This document shows positions 54,504-64,000 of a stretch of 64,000 bases of DNA, piece by piece; position 1 is the stretch's first letter; every line of letters starts with the position of its first letter. The DNA comes from Anopheles merus. Lineage: Eukaryota; Arthropoda; Insecta; Diptera; Culicidae. Where the stretch lies: positions 24,162,315 through 24,226,314 of the forward strand of contig NC_054081.1 in NCBI RefSeq assembly GCF_017562075.2, in the 5' to 3' direction. Both the position numbers and the translations under genes were made by a program. A model generated the notes under the pieces. The model made no database searches. It was not told the DNA's origin and saw nothing but the letters and a program-made list of their open reading frames with translations.

Positions 54504-56674
54504 TCATAGACCCGTTATTAATGAAACATTCAGAGAGAGCACACAGCTTGTTTTTAATATTTAAAACGAATTGAACATTGTAGTACAAATTGTATTGTAC
54601 AATCACAAATCAAACGCAAGAAAGCACGCTGCATCAATGGGTTGAAGGTACAGGTTTTAAGCATCATGTTTCACACACTCGAACGTTACAGCACTTCCGG
54701 TTTTCTGGACGTTTTGTTCACTGTCCTGCCTGCTACCTTATCTGTCGCCGGTCGTTCCCGCTAGCAATAGCTGGTGCGGGAAAAGCCGTTCCAGAGTTAG
54801 TCGAATTATCCGTCTTCGATTCCTCCTTGACCGGTGTTGCGATGTATAAAGCTTGCACCTCCGTGTTGGCCGTGTTATGGTTGCTACCGAACGCTTCGTC
54901 TTACCCTTGAGGCTGTCTTTTAGGAACCTTCCCTCGCTTCCTTCTTGTCGCATTCGCGGTGTTCGGCACGAGTTTCATCCGATAGTACGGTCGTAGTAAC
55001 CTTTTCCGCACTTTGCGATTTTTTCCTCCAGCACCGGGGAGGGGGGACGGAGGGACATGCGTAAAGCGATGGACTTGGGGCTGCATTGACGTCGTTGGCT
55101 TCTTCAGGCCACAGTTGATTGAGCACGATGATTCAGGTCGTTGTGAACGCCAACAAACGAACAGTCCAAGTGCGAAAACCAGTACCAGCGCTGCCTACGA
55201 CGGCCTGCAGGTTCCAGTTTCCGGTACGGGATTGCGGGCAGTGCTGCAAAATGTGATGAGTATCACGAGTATTTCACCAACAAAAACAATGAACATTTCC
55301 GTGGTAGCATTATGCTCATTGCTGATAGTCAATAACAGTGCGTCATGACATGCTAAACACGACATGTGAATTCTTGATTCCAACGCGATACTCTGACTGA
55401 CAAGCTTAGCTTAATGCCGACGCACGCATTATCATGATTTTTTCTGGCTGTGAACAGTGCTGCCAAATGCCACTGTTTCAATCATCAACACTCATGACTG
55501 AAACGAAGCTCAAATCAGATCACGTACACAACTGAGATGATCAGTGACTATACTCAAACAGTTGGAGGATCTATCACATGCTTGGTGACATTTGATACGT
55601 ACCCAACTGTTGGTAACTCACTTGGTCACGACATTTTGTCGACGATTATCACGACATTCTTGGAATATACTTGGCGTGTGGTCCCAAGCAACAAAATGAG
55701 CATGCTTTCTCCCTCTATCTGTTTTGATTGTATGTCGGGTCAAACAGAGCGAGAAAACATGCTCATTTTGTTTCTTGGAACCACTCGCATGCAAAGCATA
55801 TCTCCCGTGACCATCGTGATGATCACCGACTGAAAATGTCGCGACCAAGTGATTGAACACGAGTTGGTTGCACACAATGTCACCAAGCATGCGATGGTCG
55901 CACCAACTGTTTGAGGCTCGCCTCTGATCTTCGCAGTAGAGCTCGTGACGCTGAGATGATTTTGTTTCAGCCAGAATCTGTCATGACTATGTTAGTGACA
56001 TTTTGCAAAATTGATCACAGCAAAAAAAAAGTCGTGATATAGTGACTGACCAAGCGATGGTCGCAAACATGTCATCAGCATGTATTAGTCACAGCAATCG
56101 TTCTGAGTATCAGCTCTGATTATCACAATTGAGTACATGAAGCTGATATGGATTTTGTTTCAGCCATATTTTTTCATGACACTGATAGTGACATTTTGCA
56201 GCACTGATTGCGGGTTAGTCATCGCTCTGTGTCCAGCGGTGTCGATGTTACCCGATCCGTCGATGCGGATCCAGGTTTGCACCGAAATCGGCATCGGATT
56301 CTCGTACTGGTTGATGATGTACTGGGTGTCAAGTTGCAGAACAAATAAGTTAACTTCGGGCAGGCTTGATCGACGAAATCACTCGTGGACACTCTACCGG
56401 CGCGTGGAACAGAACTCATTATGCATGACGGTACCGGCGCCGAACATCATCAATATCGTTATTGGCCATCGCGCGAAGCAGGATACAGGTAGCGTCATCT
56501 TTGCCCGTTCCACTGTACACCATTATGGCCAGTTTGCGTGAAAATTATCCATTCCCCACGACGTCGGTGGATGACGCGATGCATTAGTCATGCGTGTCTG
56601 CAAAACCACAAACCATTAAACAATATTTATCACGACTAGTTTAGGAAGCTTGTATTTCTTACCAAGATGAGCAG
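54504..56674 (-). repeat. Unclassified repeat unit A, copy 2, carrying an insertion
   Basis: Reverse-complement copy of 31480-32687, with similarity from TGAATCATAGACCCG (about 54503) to CTTACCAAGA (about 56668). It is interrupted by a hAT-type foldback at 55239-56206. The candidate intron of copy 1 is also present, at about 56592-56663. Its right end is cut by the gypsy LTR at 56675. Confidence 0.8.
55239..56206. mobile_element. hAT-type non-autonomous foldback element with 8-bp TSD
   Basis: 16-bp perfect terminal inverted repeats CAGTGCTGCAAAATGT (55239-55254; reverse complement 56191-56206) and perfect 8-bp TSD ATTGCGGG (55231-55238, 56207-56214). The empty site, with a single ATTGCGGG equivalent, is in unit A copy 1 (reverse complement, about 31947-31956). 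Internally it is built of long imperfect inverted arms, e.g. 55678-55711 with 55751-55784, and outer arms around 55577-55650 with about 55820-55910. The 968 bp have no coding capacity. An 8-bp TSD and CAGTG ends fit hAT. Confidence 0.9.
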
Positions 56675-56876
56675 TGTGAACATAGTATTCTATGAGTGAA
56701 CTCGTATTCCTTCTGAATTTCCCCCATTAATTCCTTTGCTTTTATAGTTCATGGTTTCGATCTAAGCTACAATTATTTCTTGTATACAATATTCTTTAAT
56801 CTCTTAAGTTCATGCTAAACGTGTTCATGATGGTATTGCTATCATGATAATCAGGTGTATCGAATCGTATATTACA
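56675..56876 (-). repeat. 3' LTR of the gypsy remnant
   Basis: On the minus strand TGTAATATACG...TATGTTCACA (TG...CA), 202 bp. Contains TATAAAAG-like sequence (about 56738-56746). Confidence 0.75.
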
Positions 56877-56921
56877 CCTCCTCCGTAAAGAAATGAAAAG
56901 TATGAATGTAATGAATACTTT

Positions 56922-57697
56922 TCATGCTTTTATCAATCTGTTTTTATGCACTATTGATTGTTTCCTTGTAACTCTGTTTTTTATTACACAGTTTGGTTCT
57001 TGTATTCTTACAACGGTAAACGGTCCTATATATTCTGGGTGTAGCTTTTTTATATTTTCATTTTTCAAGTAAACTAACTCTCCTATGCTAACATATATTG
57101 GGTTGATACTTTGACTTAATGTTTTTAGTCTTTTATTTTTTTCTACAATTAATTTTTGTCTTTCCATTTGAATTTTTCTCGTAGTTTCATATATAACCTA
57201 TACTGTCCTATATGTCGTCCTGTATAATTTTCATGGTAACTTTTGATAATTTTATTAATTTCCTGTTCAGTCTGGATTCCTCTTGGTGGATCGAACACAA
57301 TTATTTCGAAACCGAAAATGGCTTTATCTGCTATTTCCTTTATGGTTTCATACTTGAAGTATTTGAACAAATCATCTTCATTTGAGATAGCTAACTTGTC
57401 TCTGTAAAAACTTCTTGCTATTTGACAAACTTTTAGAAGGGCAAATTCTAAGCTTTGACTTCCATTTTGATAGTTGTCGAAATCAAGAGGGATTGTGAGA
57501 TGATGAAGTTGCTTATTGTAGTTATTATTGCATACCTTCATGCCAATTTCTTTATTCTTAACTTCTGTGTTAATTTTTATTATTTTGTTTACTTCTGATG
57601 GTCTGTCTGTTTTCCTTACTACTGGTTTTACTGTTTCTGATTTATCTTGCTTTATTTTTATTTGAATTTTGTCATTTTTTGAGTTAGTCTGAATCAT
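56922..57697 (-). pseudogene. pol: Gypsy pol remnant: integrase tether fused to integrase C-terminus
   Basis: 57697-about 57165 corresponds to the 412-like tether and start of the zinc domain (KTDRPSEVNKI, NGSQSLEFALLKVC, TGRHIGQYRLYMKLREKFKW). 57167-56922 is the integrase end (LVYLKNENIKKLHPEYIGPF, VHKNRLI). About 200 residues with the DDE core, present at 3519-4160 in the 412-like element, are missing, joined at about 57160. Confidence 0.8.
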
Positions 57698-57782
57698 TGC
57701 CCTTGTATTTACTTATAGAATTGATTTTGCTTTAAATTCTTTAAAGTTTGTGTCTTTTACGGTTGGGATTAATGTTTTAAGT

Positions 57783-57956
57783 TAATTTCAATACCATCAT
57801 TAACACGTTTAGCATGAACTTAAGAGATTAAAGAATATTGTATACAAGAAATAATTGTAGCTTAGATCGAAACCATGAACTATAAAAGGAAAGGATTAAA
57901 TGGGGGAAATTCAGAAAGAATAAGAGTTCACTCATAGAATACTAAGTTCACACAAA
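57783..57956 (+). repeat. Inverted LTR copy of the gypsy remnant
   Basis: Reverse complement of most of 56675-56850 (AATACCATCATTAACACG... to ...GAATACTAAGTTCACACA), with few differences. Its orientation is opposite to that expected for the 5' LTR. Confidence 0.8.
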
Positions 57957-57959
57957 CAC

Positions 57960-58545
57960 TATGAAAGCGGATTTCTTAATTTAGGATTAATTTTTTAAAC
58001 AAATTATACTTCGAAACATACAATTAATGTTCACATAAATCACATAATATAGAATTAGTAGTATAACGGATACTATGATAATTAAACAAGGATTCATGAA
58101 ATTGCGCATTAGTCCAAAAGGACGTAGGGGAAAATAGATGCAGTACAACTACATATACAGAAATGATGAATAGGATAAGTCGCATGATTACGTTTTATAA
58201 AACATAGTATTTATTAAATAAAATACAGAATTTCCCATCAATTTATAGCAAAATATTATAGGCAGATAAGCATAAGTCTTCTGCACATATGGTGCACAAT
58301 TAAAATAGGTAGTATTAGAAGTTAGGTAAGAAATAATAAGAAATTCATGCAATTGCGCAGTAGATTACGTGTAGGACTAAATTAGTATTAAAAGGACATC
58401 CGGCGAGAGACAGACGCGCTTAAGTTAGATCACGTTAAAAATATAAAGTGCCAAGTGCTGCCCAAAAATAAAAGTAGTGCTGCCCGAAAATAAAAGTTAA
58501 AGTAAAAGTTAGTGAAAGTGTTTCTCTATAATTAATACATAGAGA
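57960..58545. other. AT-rich unassigned stretch
   Basis: No protein similarity. AAAAATAAAAGT words are repeated at about 58463-58500. May contain the leader or LTR of BEL-D. Confidence 0.35.
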
Positions 58546-58549
58546 TGTC

Positions 58550-60425
58550 CGAAAGACGAACCCCACAATAGTGGACAACCTCGTCGATAAGGTGAGAAGG
58601 TTACCACCAGTCAGAGCTTAAAGGCTTGATACCTTGGCGAACTTCGGCAAGGCAGTATGCAAGTTGTGCGCCACAATAAAAGCGTCCGTCTAGAAGATTT
58701 AACTGCAACGTTACGTTGCTTAGGGGTTATTTGAAAATTACCAGCCGAGAGACGCCTGGAATGGGCACGCTATAAGGTGAAGTTCCGAGGTAGACCATAA
58801 AAGAATTCGGCAAGTGGTTTACCGAAGTCGCAGTGGCCGCGAGTACCGAGGTTAACCCGTTCGATAAATACCCGCAACACACCGAAACGACGCGACCACA
58901 ACCGGCGCGCCGACCACCCACTAACCACCACCACCTAAACGTTCACCGTACCGCTACATGCGCGCTTTGCCACGATACATGTCGCACACTCGTAGATTGC
59001 GCAAGGTTTCACGAGCTAATGATCCAGGAACGTCGAGTTTACATTAACGAACATCGTCGGTGCTATATATGTCTCGGAACCTACCGAGGCCCTGTTTCGT
59101 CCGATCTCCTTGCGGAATAGACGGATGCCAGGCGAAACGCGACCAACTGCTTCACATTAAATGTGACACGTTGAATGTGATCCGGAACGTCGAGTTTACA
59201 TTAACGAACATCTGTCGGTGCATATATGTCTCGGAACCTACCGAGGCCCTGTTTCGTCCGATCTCTTGCGGAATAGACGGATGCCAGGCGAAACGCGACC
59301 AACTGCTTCACGTTGAATGTGACACTACACAACGCAGCGGCAGCACACAACACGCACTGAACACTCACGTTAGCACTAAACCGAATTAACTCTTTCGTTA
59401 CATACCTATCACGATATACGGCGGGAGAAGGATGTCAACACTTACGCTTTCTTAGACGAAGACTCTTCGGCGACGTTTAATGATCGAAGGTTGATCGATG
59501 AACTTGGCATTGAGGGCATTACACATCCATTGTGCCTGAGATGGACTGGTGACACTTCACACGAGGAGGCCAATTCTTAATGGTGTCGCTGCGGAATCAG
59601 GCGTCTACAGGGGAGCTCCAACATACGATCTTCAAAAGGTCCACACAGTGAATGAGTTATCACTTCCAGCACAGAAGACGCTACCGCTCGAGGAACTGAC
59701 CCAGAAATATTCACACCTAAGGGGCCTGCCGATAGCTTCTTATGCTGGAGTGAAGCCACGAATCCTGATCGGTATGGACAATATCCACCTGGGAAAACTG
59801 TCACGATGCGCTGAAGGGAGCTTTGACGAACCAATCGCCGCAAAGACGAAACTTGGATGGACTGTGTTTGGTCCATGTGCTACACCGACAACCGTAAGTA
59901 GAACCACGTACTAATAACTTCCACTTATGTATCTGTAATGAGAATGGGGGGGGAAGCATTAACACAGCGTTGAAGAATATTTTTCGTTGGATTCTATGGG
60001 AATCAATACTCCCCGTAAACTGCTTTTCCAAGGAAGAGGAGAGAGCAATTACTATGCTCAGTTCCGATACACGTTATTACACGGTCGGTACGAAACAGGA
60101 TTGTTGTGGAAGTACGACAACGTACGCCTCCCCTGTAATCGAGAATGGCTCTCCGTCGTCATGCGTGCCTGAAAAGAGGATGAGCAAGAATTCAGTGTTA
60201 GAGACTGCGATAAATGCCAAAATGCGAGAGTACATCGAGAAGGATACATTCGGCTGATGCCGGAGCGAGAACTAGCAGAGAGAGAAGGAAAGGAACTGGT
60301 ATTTGCCAATTTTCCCCGTCTACAATCCGAACAAGCCCGGTAAACTTAGGATGGTATTTGACGCTGCTGCGCAGGTACACGGAGTAAGCTAAAAACGTTT
60401 TTGCTAATTGGACCATATCAGCTAA
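58550..60425 (+). pseudogene. BEL/Pao element D remnant (gag, protease, start of RT)
   Basis: Scattered frames in order: Gag end (RRLEWARYKVKFRGR at about 58750, EFGKWFTEVAVAASTEV); a zinc-knuckle region (CALCHDTCR, CYICLG); protease-linker motifs matching BEL-A (HTVNELSLPAQKTLP, KPRILIGMDNIHLGKL, TKLGWTVFGPC, to 59880); and the start of RT (ETGLLWKYDNVRLP, KPGKLRMVFDAAAQVHG) up to about 60420. Numerous stops and shifts; a ~150-bp tandem duplication lies at 59027-59320. Closest to BEL-A within the window. Confidence 0.75.
59027..59320 (+). repeat. Tandem duplication of ~150 bp inside BEL-D
   Basis: GGAACGTCGAGTTTACATTA... recurs from 59032 and 59182 through GCGACCAACTGCTTCAC. Copies differ by a few single-base indels and hardly any substitution, so either a very recent duplication or an assembly error. 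Confidence 0.8.
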
Positions 60426-61304
60426 CTAGTTTTTTTTTATTAAACAATACATTAGAAGGTTCTTTCTACTATTATCCTATCAAAGCTTTAAGTTCATGTT
60501 TATCCGATACCTCAAATATCTGTTTTTGTTTCTATAAGTTCTATATAGGGTAAATGTACCTATAATGGTGCTAGTACCAATAGTGGTGGTATTGCACTAA
60601 AATGTGGTTCATAGGCAAAATTTAAAGTAATTAAGTTTTTTACGTTAGTGTGAAATGTTCTTTAGCCTTTACAAGGGTTTTTAAAGTTAAATGGGGCCAT
60701 TCCGTTTCTTAGTGACCGAAAAATCCATATTTTTTTAAATATGTCAACATTTTTCCAAAATCCTTAGGATTTCATAACGATACTCATATTTTTGTTAACG
60801 TTCTAAAGACCACATAACAACGCAATCATTAGTTTTTTAACATAATTGTTATCAAATGATATTGTTTTATTCAAATTCATTGCTGTTGACCATATTATTA
60901 TGTTTAAGTGTGTTTTACGATAGTGCCATTATAGGTACACAACACACAGCATGTTCCTAAAGTGGTTATAGTTATAAAATCAATAAAAACAGGTCGTTTT
61001 AGATTTTTTTTCGAGAATATGTTGACATTTCGTACTGTTTTCACTAAAATAAGCAACAAAGATGAGTTTTCTGTTAGTAATTTACCTAACAAATGCCGAA
61101 ATTCGCTTATTCTACTGAGTTGAAAAATCGACTTCCAATCAAGCAAACTCTTCTGGGTATGGGTTGAGACAGGTGTGATGCAGTACTTTAGTCAAGAGTT
61201 TCATACGATCATATTTATACATTTTTACGATCAATTACGAAAGATATCATTATTATCGCAGTAAACCTTGCTATTAACACGAAAACAGCTTCAAACTAAG
61301 TTAT
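60426..61304. other. AT-rich stretch with inverted GTACCTATAATGG words
   Basis: No coding similarity. TGTACCTATAATGGTGC (about 60555-60571) and its near reverse complement GTGCCATTATAGGTACAC (about 60921-60938) form an inverted pair 350 bp apart, a possible MITE-like core; no TSD found. Confidence 0.35.
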
Positions 61305-61591
61305 ATTGATATTCTTCTTCTTCTTGGCCTGCTCAATGACACGTCCCGTAGACATGGCCAGGTCGCCAATTCGTTTCCAGGAAACTCGGTCCTGGGCTGC
61401 AGTCCCTCCAACCACGGTTGCATCCGATCCTCCGACAGGTGCGACTCCACCTGAATCCAGCCAGCGAGCTCGCTGTGCTCCTCTACGCCTCGTGCCGAAC
61501 GTTCGCTGACGAGCACCTTCCTGGTGGGGCATGAGTCCGGCCTCCCATCATCACGTGCCCCAGCCAGCGTATCCTTCCGGCTTTGATGACC
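61305..61591 (-). mobile_element. RTE-type LINE 3' end fragment
   Basis: Minus strand reads KAGRIRWLGHVMM near 61580, the conserved segment before the end of RTE ORF2, followed by GC-rich sequence and a short tail of AAG repeats (61312-61325). The rest is cut by the assembly gap. Confidence 0.6.
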
Positions 61592-61691
61592 NNNNNNNNN
61601 NNNNNNNNNNNNNNNNNNNNNNNNNNNNNNNNNNNNNNNNNNNNNNNNNNNNNNNNNNNNNNNNNNNNNNNNNNNNNNNNNNNNNNNNNNN
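61592..61691. other. Assembly gap (100 N)
   Basis: Exactly 100 N, the conventional size for a gap of unknown length. Confidence 0.99.
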
Positions 61692-61850
61692 CAGTATTTA
61701 GAACACCGTTCCATTATCGTTCAATAGTGCGTTTATCTCTGCTGACCAAAAAATTCGCGTAAATTTCGTTTTTCGGATCGCATCTGAGTTCGCGCGTCGT
61801 AACCGCCATCGCTCTTGTTGCTGCAACGAAAACCTGCACCGCTCCCGATA

Positions 61851-62844
61851 ATGGCCCGTATTTGCAACGCCTGCACTATGGAAATTGTGGAGGCATCTAT
61901 CAGCTGCTGCCTGTGCGACTCTCCATTTCACCAGCGCTGCACTTCGGTTCCTGCTGATCTGTTCCTGCGCATTGCGGAATATAAACAATTACACTGGTGC
62001 TGTATTGGCTGCAACAACGTATTTATGAATCCGCGCACCAAGTTCGTAAAAGACGCAGCCATGCAATCTGGCTTCCAGGCGGCAATTACAACAGTAGCCG
62101 AAAGCATCAAGACCGTTATGGAGCCATTGACTAACGAAATCAAAACTGGGTTTGCACGGATGAGCCAACTTGATCTAAAAACTCCACGTAGCAGTCACCC
62201 TCCGCAAAAATTCGTCGCATAAATCGGTCAAAACGTTTGTTCTCGGAGTCGCTACTGACAACCGTACTTTGTTTACATTTGGCGCCAGACCCATCAACAC
62301 CCAAAACAATAACAACCAGAACCAACATAATAAGCCGATCGATGATATGTATCGCAAAAATCGAGCTCCACCATGATCACAGGCACAAACAAAGATACAA
62401 CTACATTTCGATTAAAATAGTCCCCGCTCAGTCTACGGTGCAGAAGTGCGCATTGTATATTTCCCGGTTCGCTCCAGATACATCCAGTCACCAAATAGAG
62501 TAAAGTCTAACATGCTTTGACCATTGAGGATGTCACTGCATATTGCCTTGTACGAAAGGCACAAACACAGCAACACTTCCATTTCTATCATTTAAGGTGT
62601 TTGTGCCTCTTACTCAACGTGAAAGGGCTCTTTCCCCGATACTTGGCCGCTTGGTCTATCGGTGCGTGAATTTGTCGACTACCGAGCTCAACAACCAGGT
62701 GCAAATTTTCGTCTACCGCCAATGAGACTTTCAACACCCACAACCCTATCTACAGCGCAGGATATTCGATCACCACAGCTGTTGGATCACACAATACTTT
62801 CAGCACACACTCCACGCACTTCACCCACACCGCAAACCCACTAA
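61851..62844 (+). pseudogene. CR1/T1-like ORF1, copy 2
   Basis: Same PHD-like finger (CNAC, CCLCDSPFHQRC, WCCIGC) as copy 1. Frame lost at about 62204 where one C is missing in CCTCCGCAAAAA, then repeatedly (62247, 62372, 62409, 62555). The C-terminal VREFVDYRAQQPGANF segment is present in a later frame. Confidence 0.8.
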
Positions 62845-63187
62845 TTATCAACACCGATAAACAATTCACACACATCACGCACACTCGCACGCTCGCTAAT
62901 CAGCTCTACACCGCATATGAGCCAAATAACGCCGAAACAACTTTGTTGATAATTTACGCACTCACCTGATGATTGTTCCTCCAACAACAAACAACTTTAC
63001 CACACTGAAGCAGTCTGTAGTAACGGCATCTCGTGTAGGCTACTTAACGATCGTGAACCCAACACTACGCAACTTCAGCAGCACTATTGCTACAGTACAG
63101 ATCCTACACTCACACAAACGCACGACGGTCATGTCATTCCTGCAGGGGTTGCCTCCTTATTATTTATGATTATTATTTACTGACGAT

Positions 63188-64000
63188 TTGTTATTTTTAT
63201 ATCAAAATGTAAGAGGACTAAAAACTAAATGTCATGAGGTATTCGATTATGTTTCTACTACTCATTACGACGTCATTATCCTGACTGAAACATGGTTGGA
63301 CTCCTCTATTAACTCGTCACAGTTGTTTCCGGACCATTATATCGTCTTCAGAAAGGACCGTAATGACAGAAATAGTAGGAAAAACCAAAGGTGGTGGGGT
63401 TCTCATAGCTGTCGCCTCACATTTGCGAGTACTCTTATGTTCTACATCAGACACTGTCGAGCAACTTTGGTTAAAGATTTACAGCATTAGAAAACGTATG
63501 TTATCGGCGCAATGTATGTTCCTCCTGACATGACAAATAACACGTCGGTTATTCACACAATCTGTTCAACTATTGACGACGTAGCGTGTAAAGCTAATGA
63601 AATGTGTGTTATTCGGGGACTTCAATTTGTCAAACCTGAATTGGATACCCGATGAAACAAATCCACTTATGCTCCAAGTTGACTACGAATGCTCGAGGAT
63701 CACGGACAACTGTCGCCTTCTTCTTGATTGTATGAATAGCAACGGACTATACCAGATTAACAAAATTCATAATGCGTCGAATAACTACCTCGATTTGATC
63801 TTTGTATGCGACGATACCCTGCAACAATGCTCTTCACCGGCAATAACACCCTTCCCCATAGTTGCTATTGATGGCTATCATCCGCCTATAGAGCTATGCC
63901 TGCCGAACGGCTTAGCCAAAGCAGAACATCACACAAACATCACATCAAGAATCAGGCATGCTCGATACAGTCGCCACAAACTTCTTGATTCTAAATGATC
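63188..64000 (+). pseudogene. CR1/T1-like ORF2 endonuclease, copy 2
   Basis: FLYQNVRGLKTKC and LTETWLDSS as in copy 1. Shifts at about 63384 (extra A), 63488 and 63606 break it. From 63610 the FGDFNLSNLNW to YHPPIELCLPNG segment is open and retains the C missing from copy 1. Runs off the window. Confidence 0.8.

Larger units (their letters stand above)
56675..57956 (-). mobile_element. Rearranged gypsy (412/mdg1-related) remnant
   Basis: Minus strand: pol fragments 57697-57149 and 57167-56922, polypurine tract (GGAGGAGG, about 56877-56884) and a 3' LTR (56675-56876). A second LTR-like copy (57783-57956) is present but inverted relative to the first, so this is not a normal LTR pair. The integrase catalytic core is deleted between the two coding fragments. 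Confidence 0.75.
61692..64000 (+). mobile_element. CR1/T1-like LINE, copy 2 (3' end outside window)
   Basis: Collinear with 44645-46975. In about 2.3 kb I counted roughly 19 single- or double-base indels but about one substitution. It begins directly after the N gap. ORF1 (61851 onward) and ORF2 endonuclease (63188 onward) are therefore broken at places where copy 1 is open. The indel-dominated pattern looks like raw long-read error, not evolution. Confidence 0.9.

Noticed and set aside
61301..61714. Minus-strand frame spanning the N gap
   Set aside because: It bridges 100 unknown bases and is meaningless.

Overview
The window is eukaryotic and looks like mosquito repeat-rich (probably heterochromatic) DNA, most likely Anopheles. 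The reasons are a SINE200-like tRNA-derived SINE, R1-, RTE-, CR1/T1- and I-type LINEs with mosquito-like proteins, several BEL/Pao elements, 412/mdg1-, CsRn1- and errantivirus-type Ty3/gypsy elements, and candidate short introns. I found no convincing host protein-coding gene, no rRNA and no CRISPR. Almost every long reading frame belongs to a transposable element (TE), and most are broken by frameshifts, stops or nested insertions.

Layout. 1-5318: 3' part of a 412/mdg1-like gypsy element (gag, pol, 823-bp 3' LTR) lying in a CR1-type LINE fragment (5319-5595). 5595-6890: possible hAT end, (AG)n microsatellite and a ~35-bp minisatellite. 6898-11260: decayed CsRn1-like gypsy element. 11261-12490: unassigned DNA. 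12491-15130: 5' part of a BEL element (BEL-A) whose Gag starts with a PHD-type zinc finger. 15655-20690: decayed errantivirus (endogenous insect retrovirus, minus strand) carrying a SINE200-like insertion. 20691-26741: BEL-B (plus strand), inserted in the errantivirus LTR. 26742-30000: near full-length RTE LINE (minus), lying in or at the 3' LTR of BEL-B. 30340-30703: TA-flanked MITE. 31480-32687: unclassified repeat 'unit A'. 32990-33427: second MITE. 33503-39238: complete BEL-C (minus) with matching LTRs and a perfect 5-bp target-site duplication (TSD). 39384-42115: diverged gypsy LTR, LINE 3' end and Merlin transposase remnants. 42240-54130: one I-superfamily LINE (minus) split by three younger insertions: a 412-type solo LTR, a CR1/T1-like LINE and an R1-like LINE. 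54504-56674: second, inverted copy of unit A, carrying a 968-bp hAT-type foldback element whose empty site is preserved in the first copy. 56675-57956: rearranged gypsy remnant. 58550-60425: BEL-D remnant. 61305-61591: RTE-type 3' end. 61592-61691: 100-N gap. 61692-64000: second copy of the CR1/T1-like LINE that differs from the first almost only by single-base indels.

The window reads as a record of nested transposition with a recoverable order, not as a cooperating gene system. The best-supported items are the TSD-bounded insertions (BEL-C, the R1-like LINE, the solo LTR, the SINE and the hAT foldback), a TTTTTTA slippery site between gag and pol of the 412-like element, and a Merlin transposase fragment lacking its central catalytic block. 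I did not identify a new functional system.
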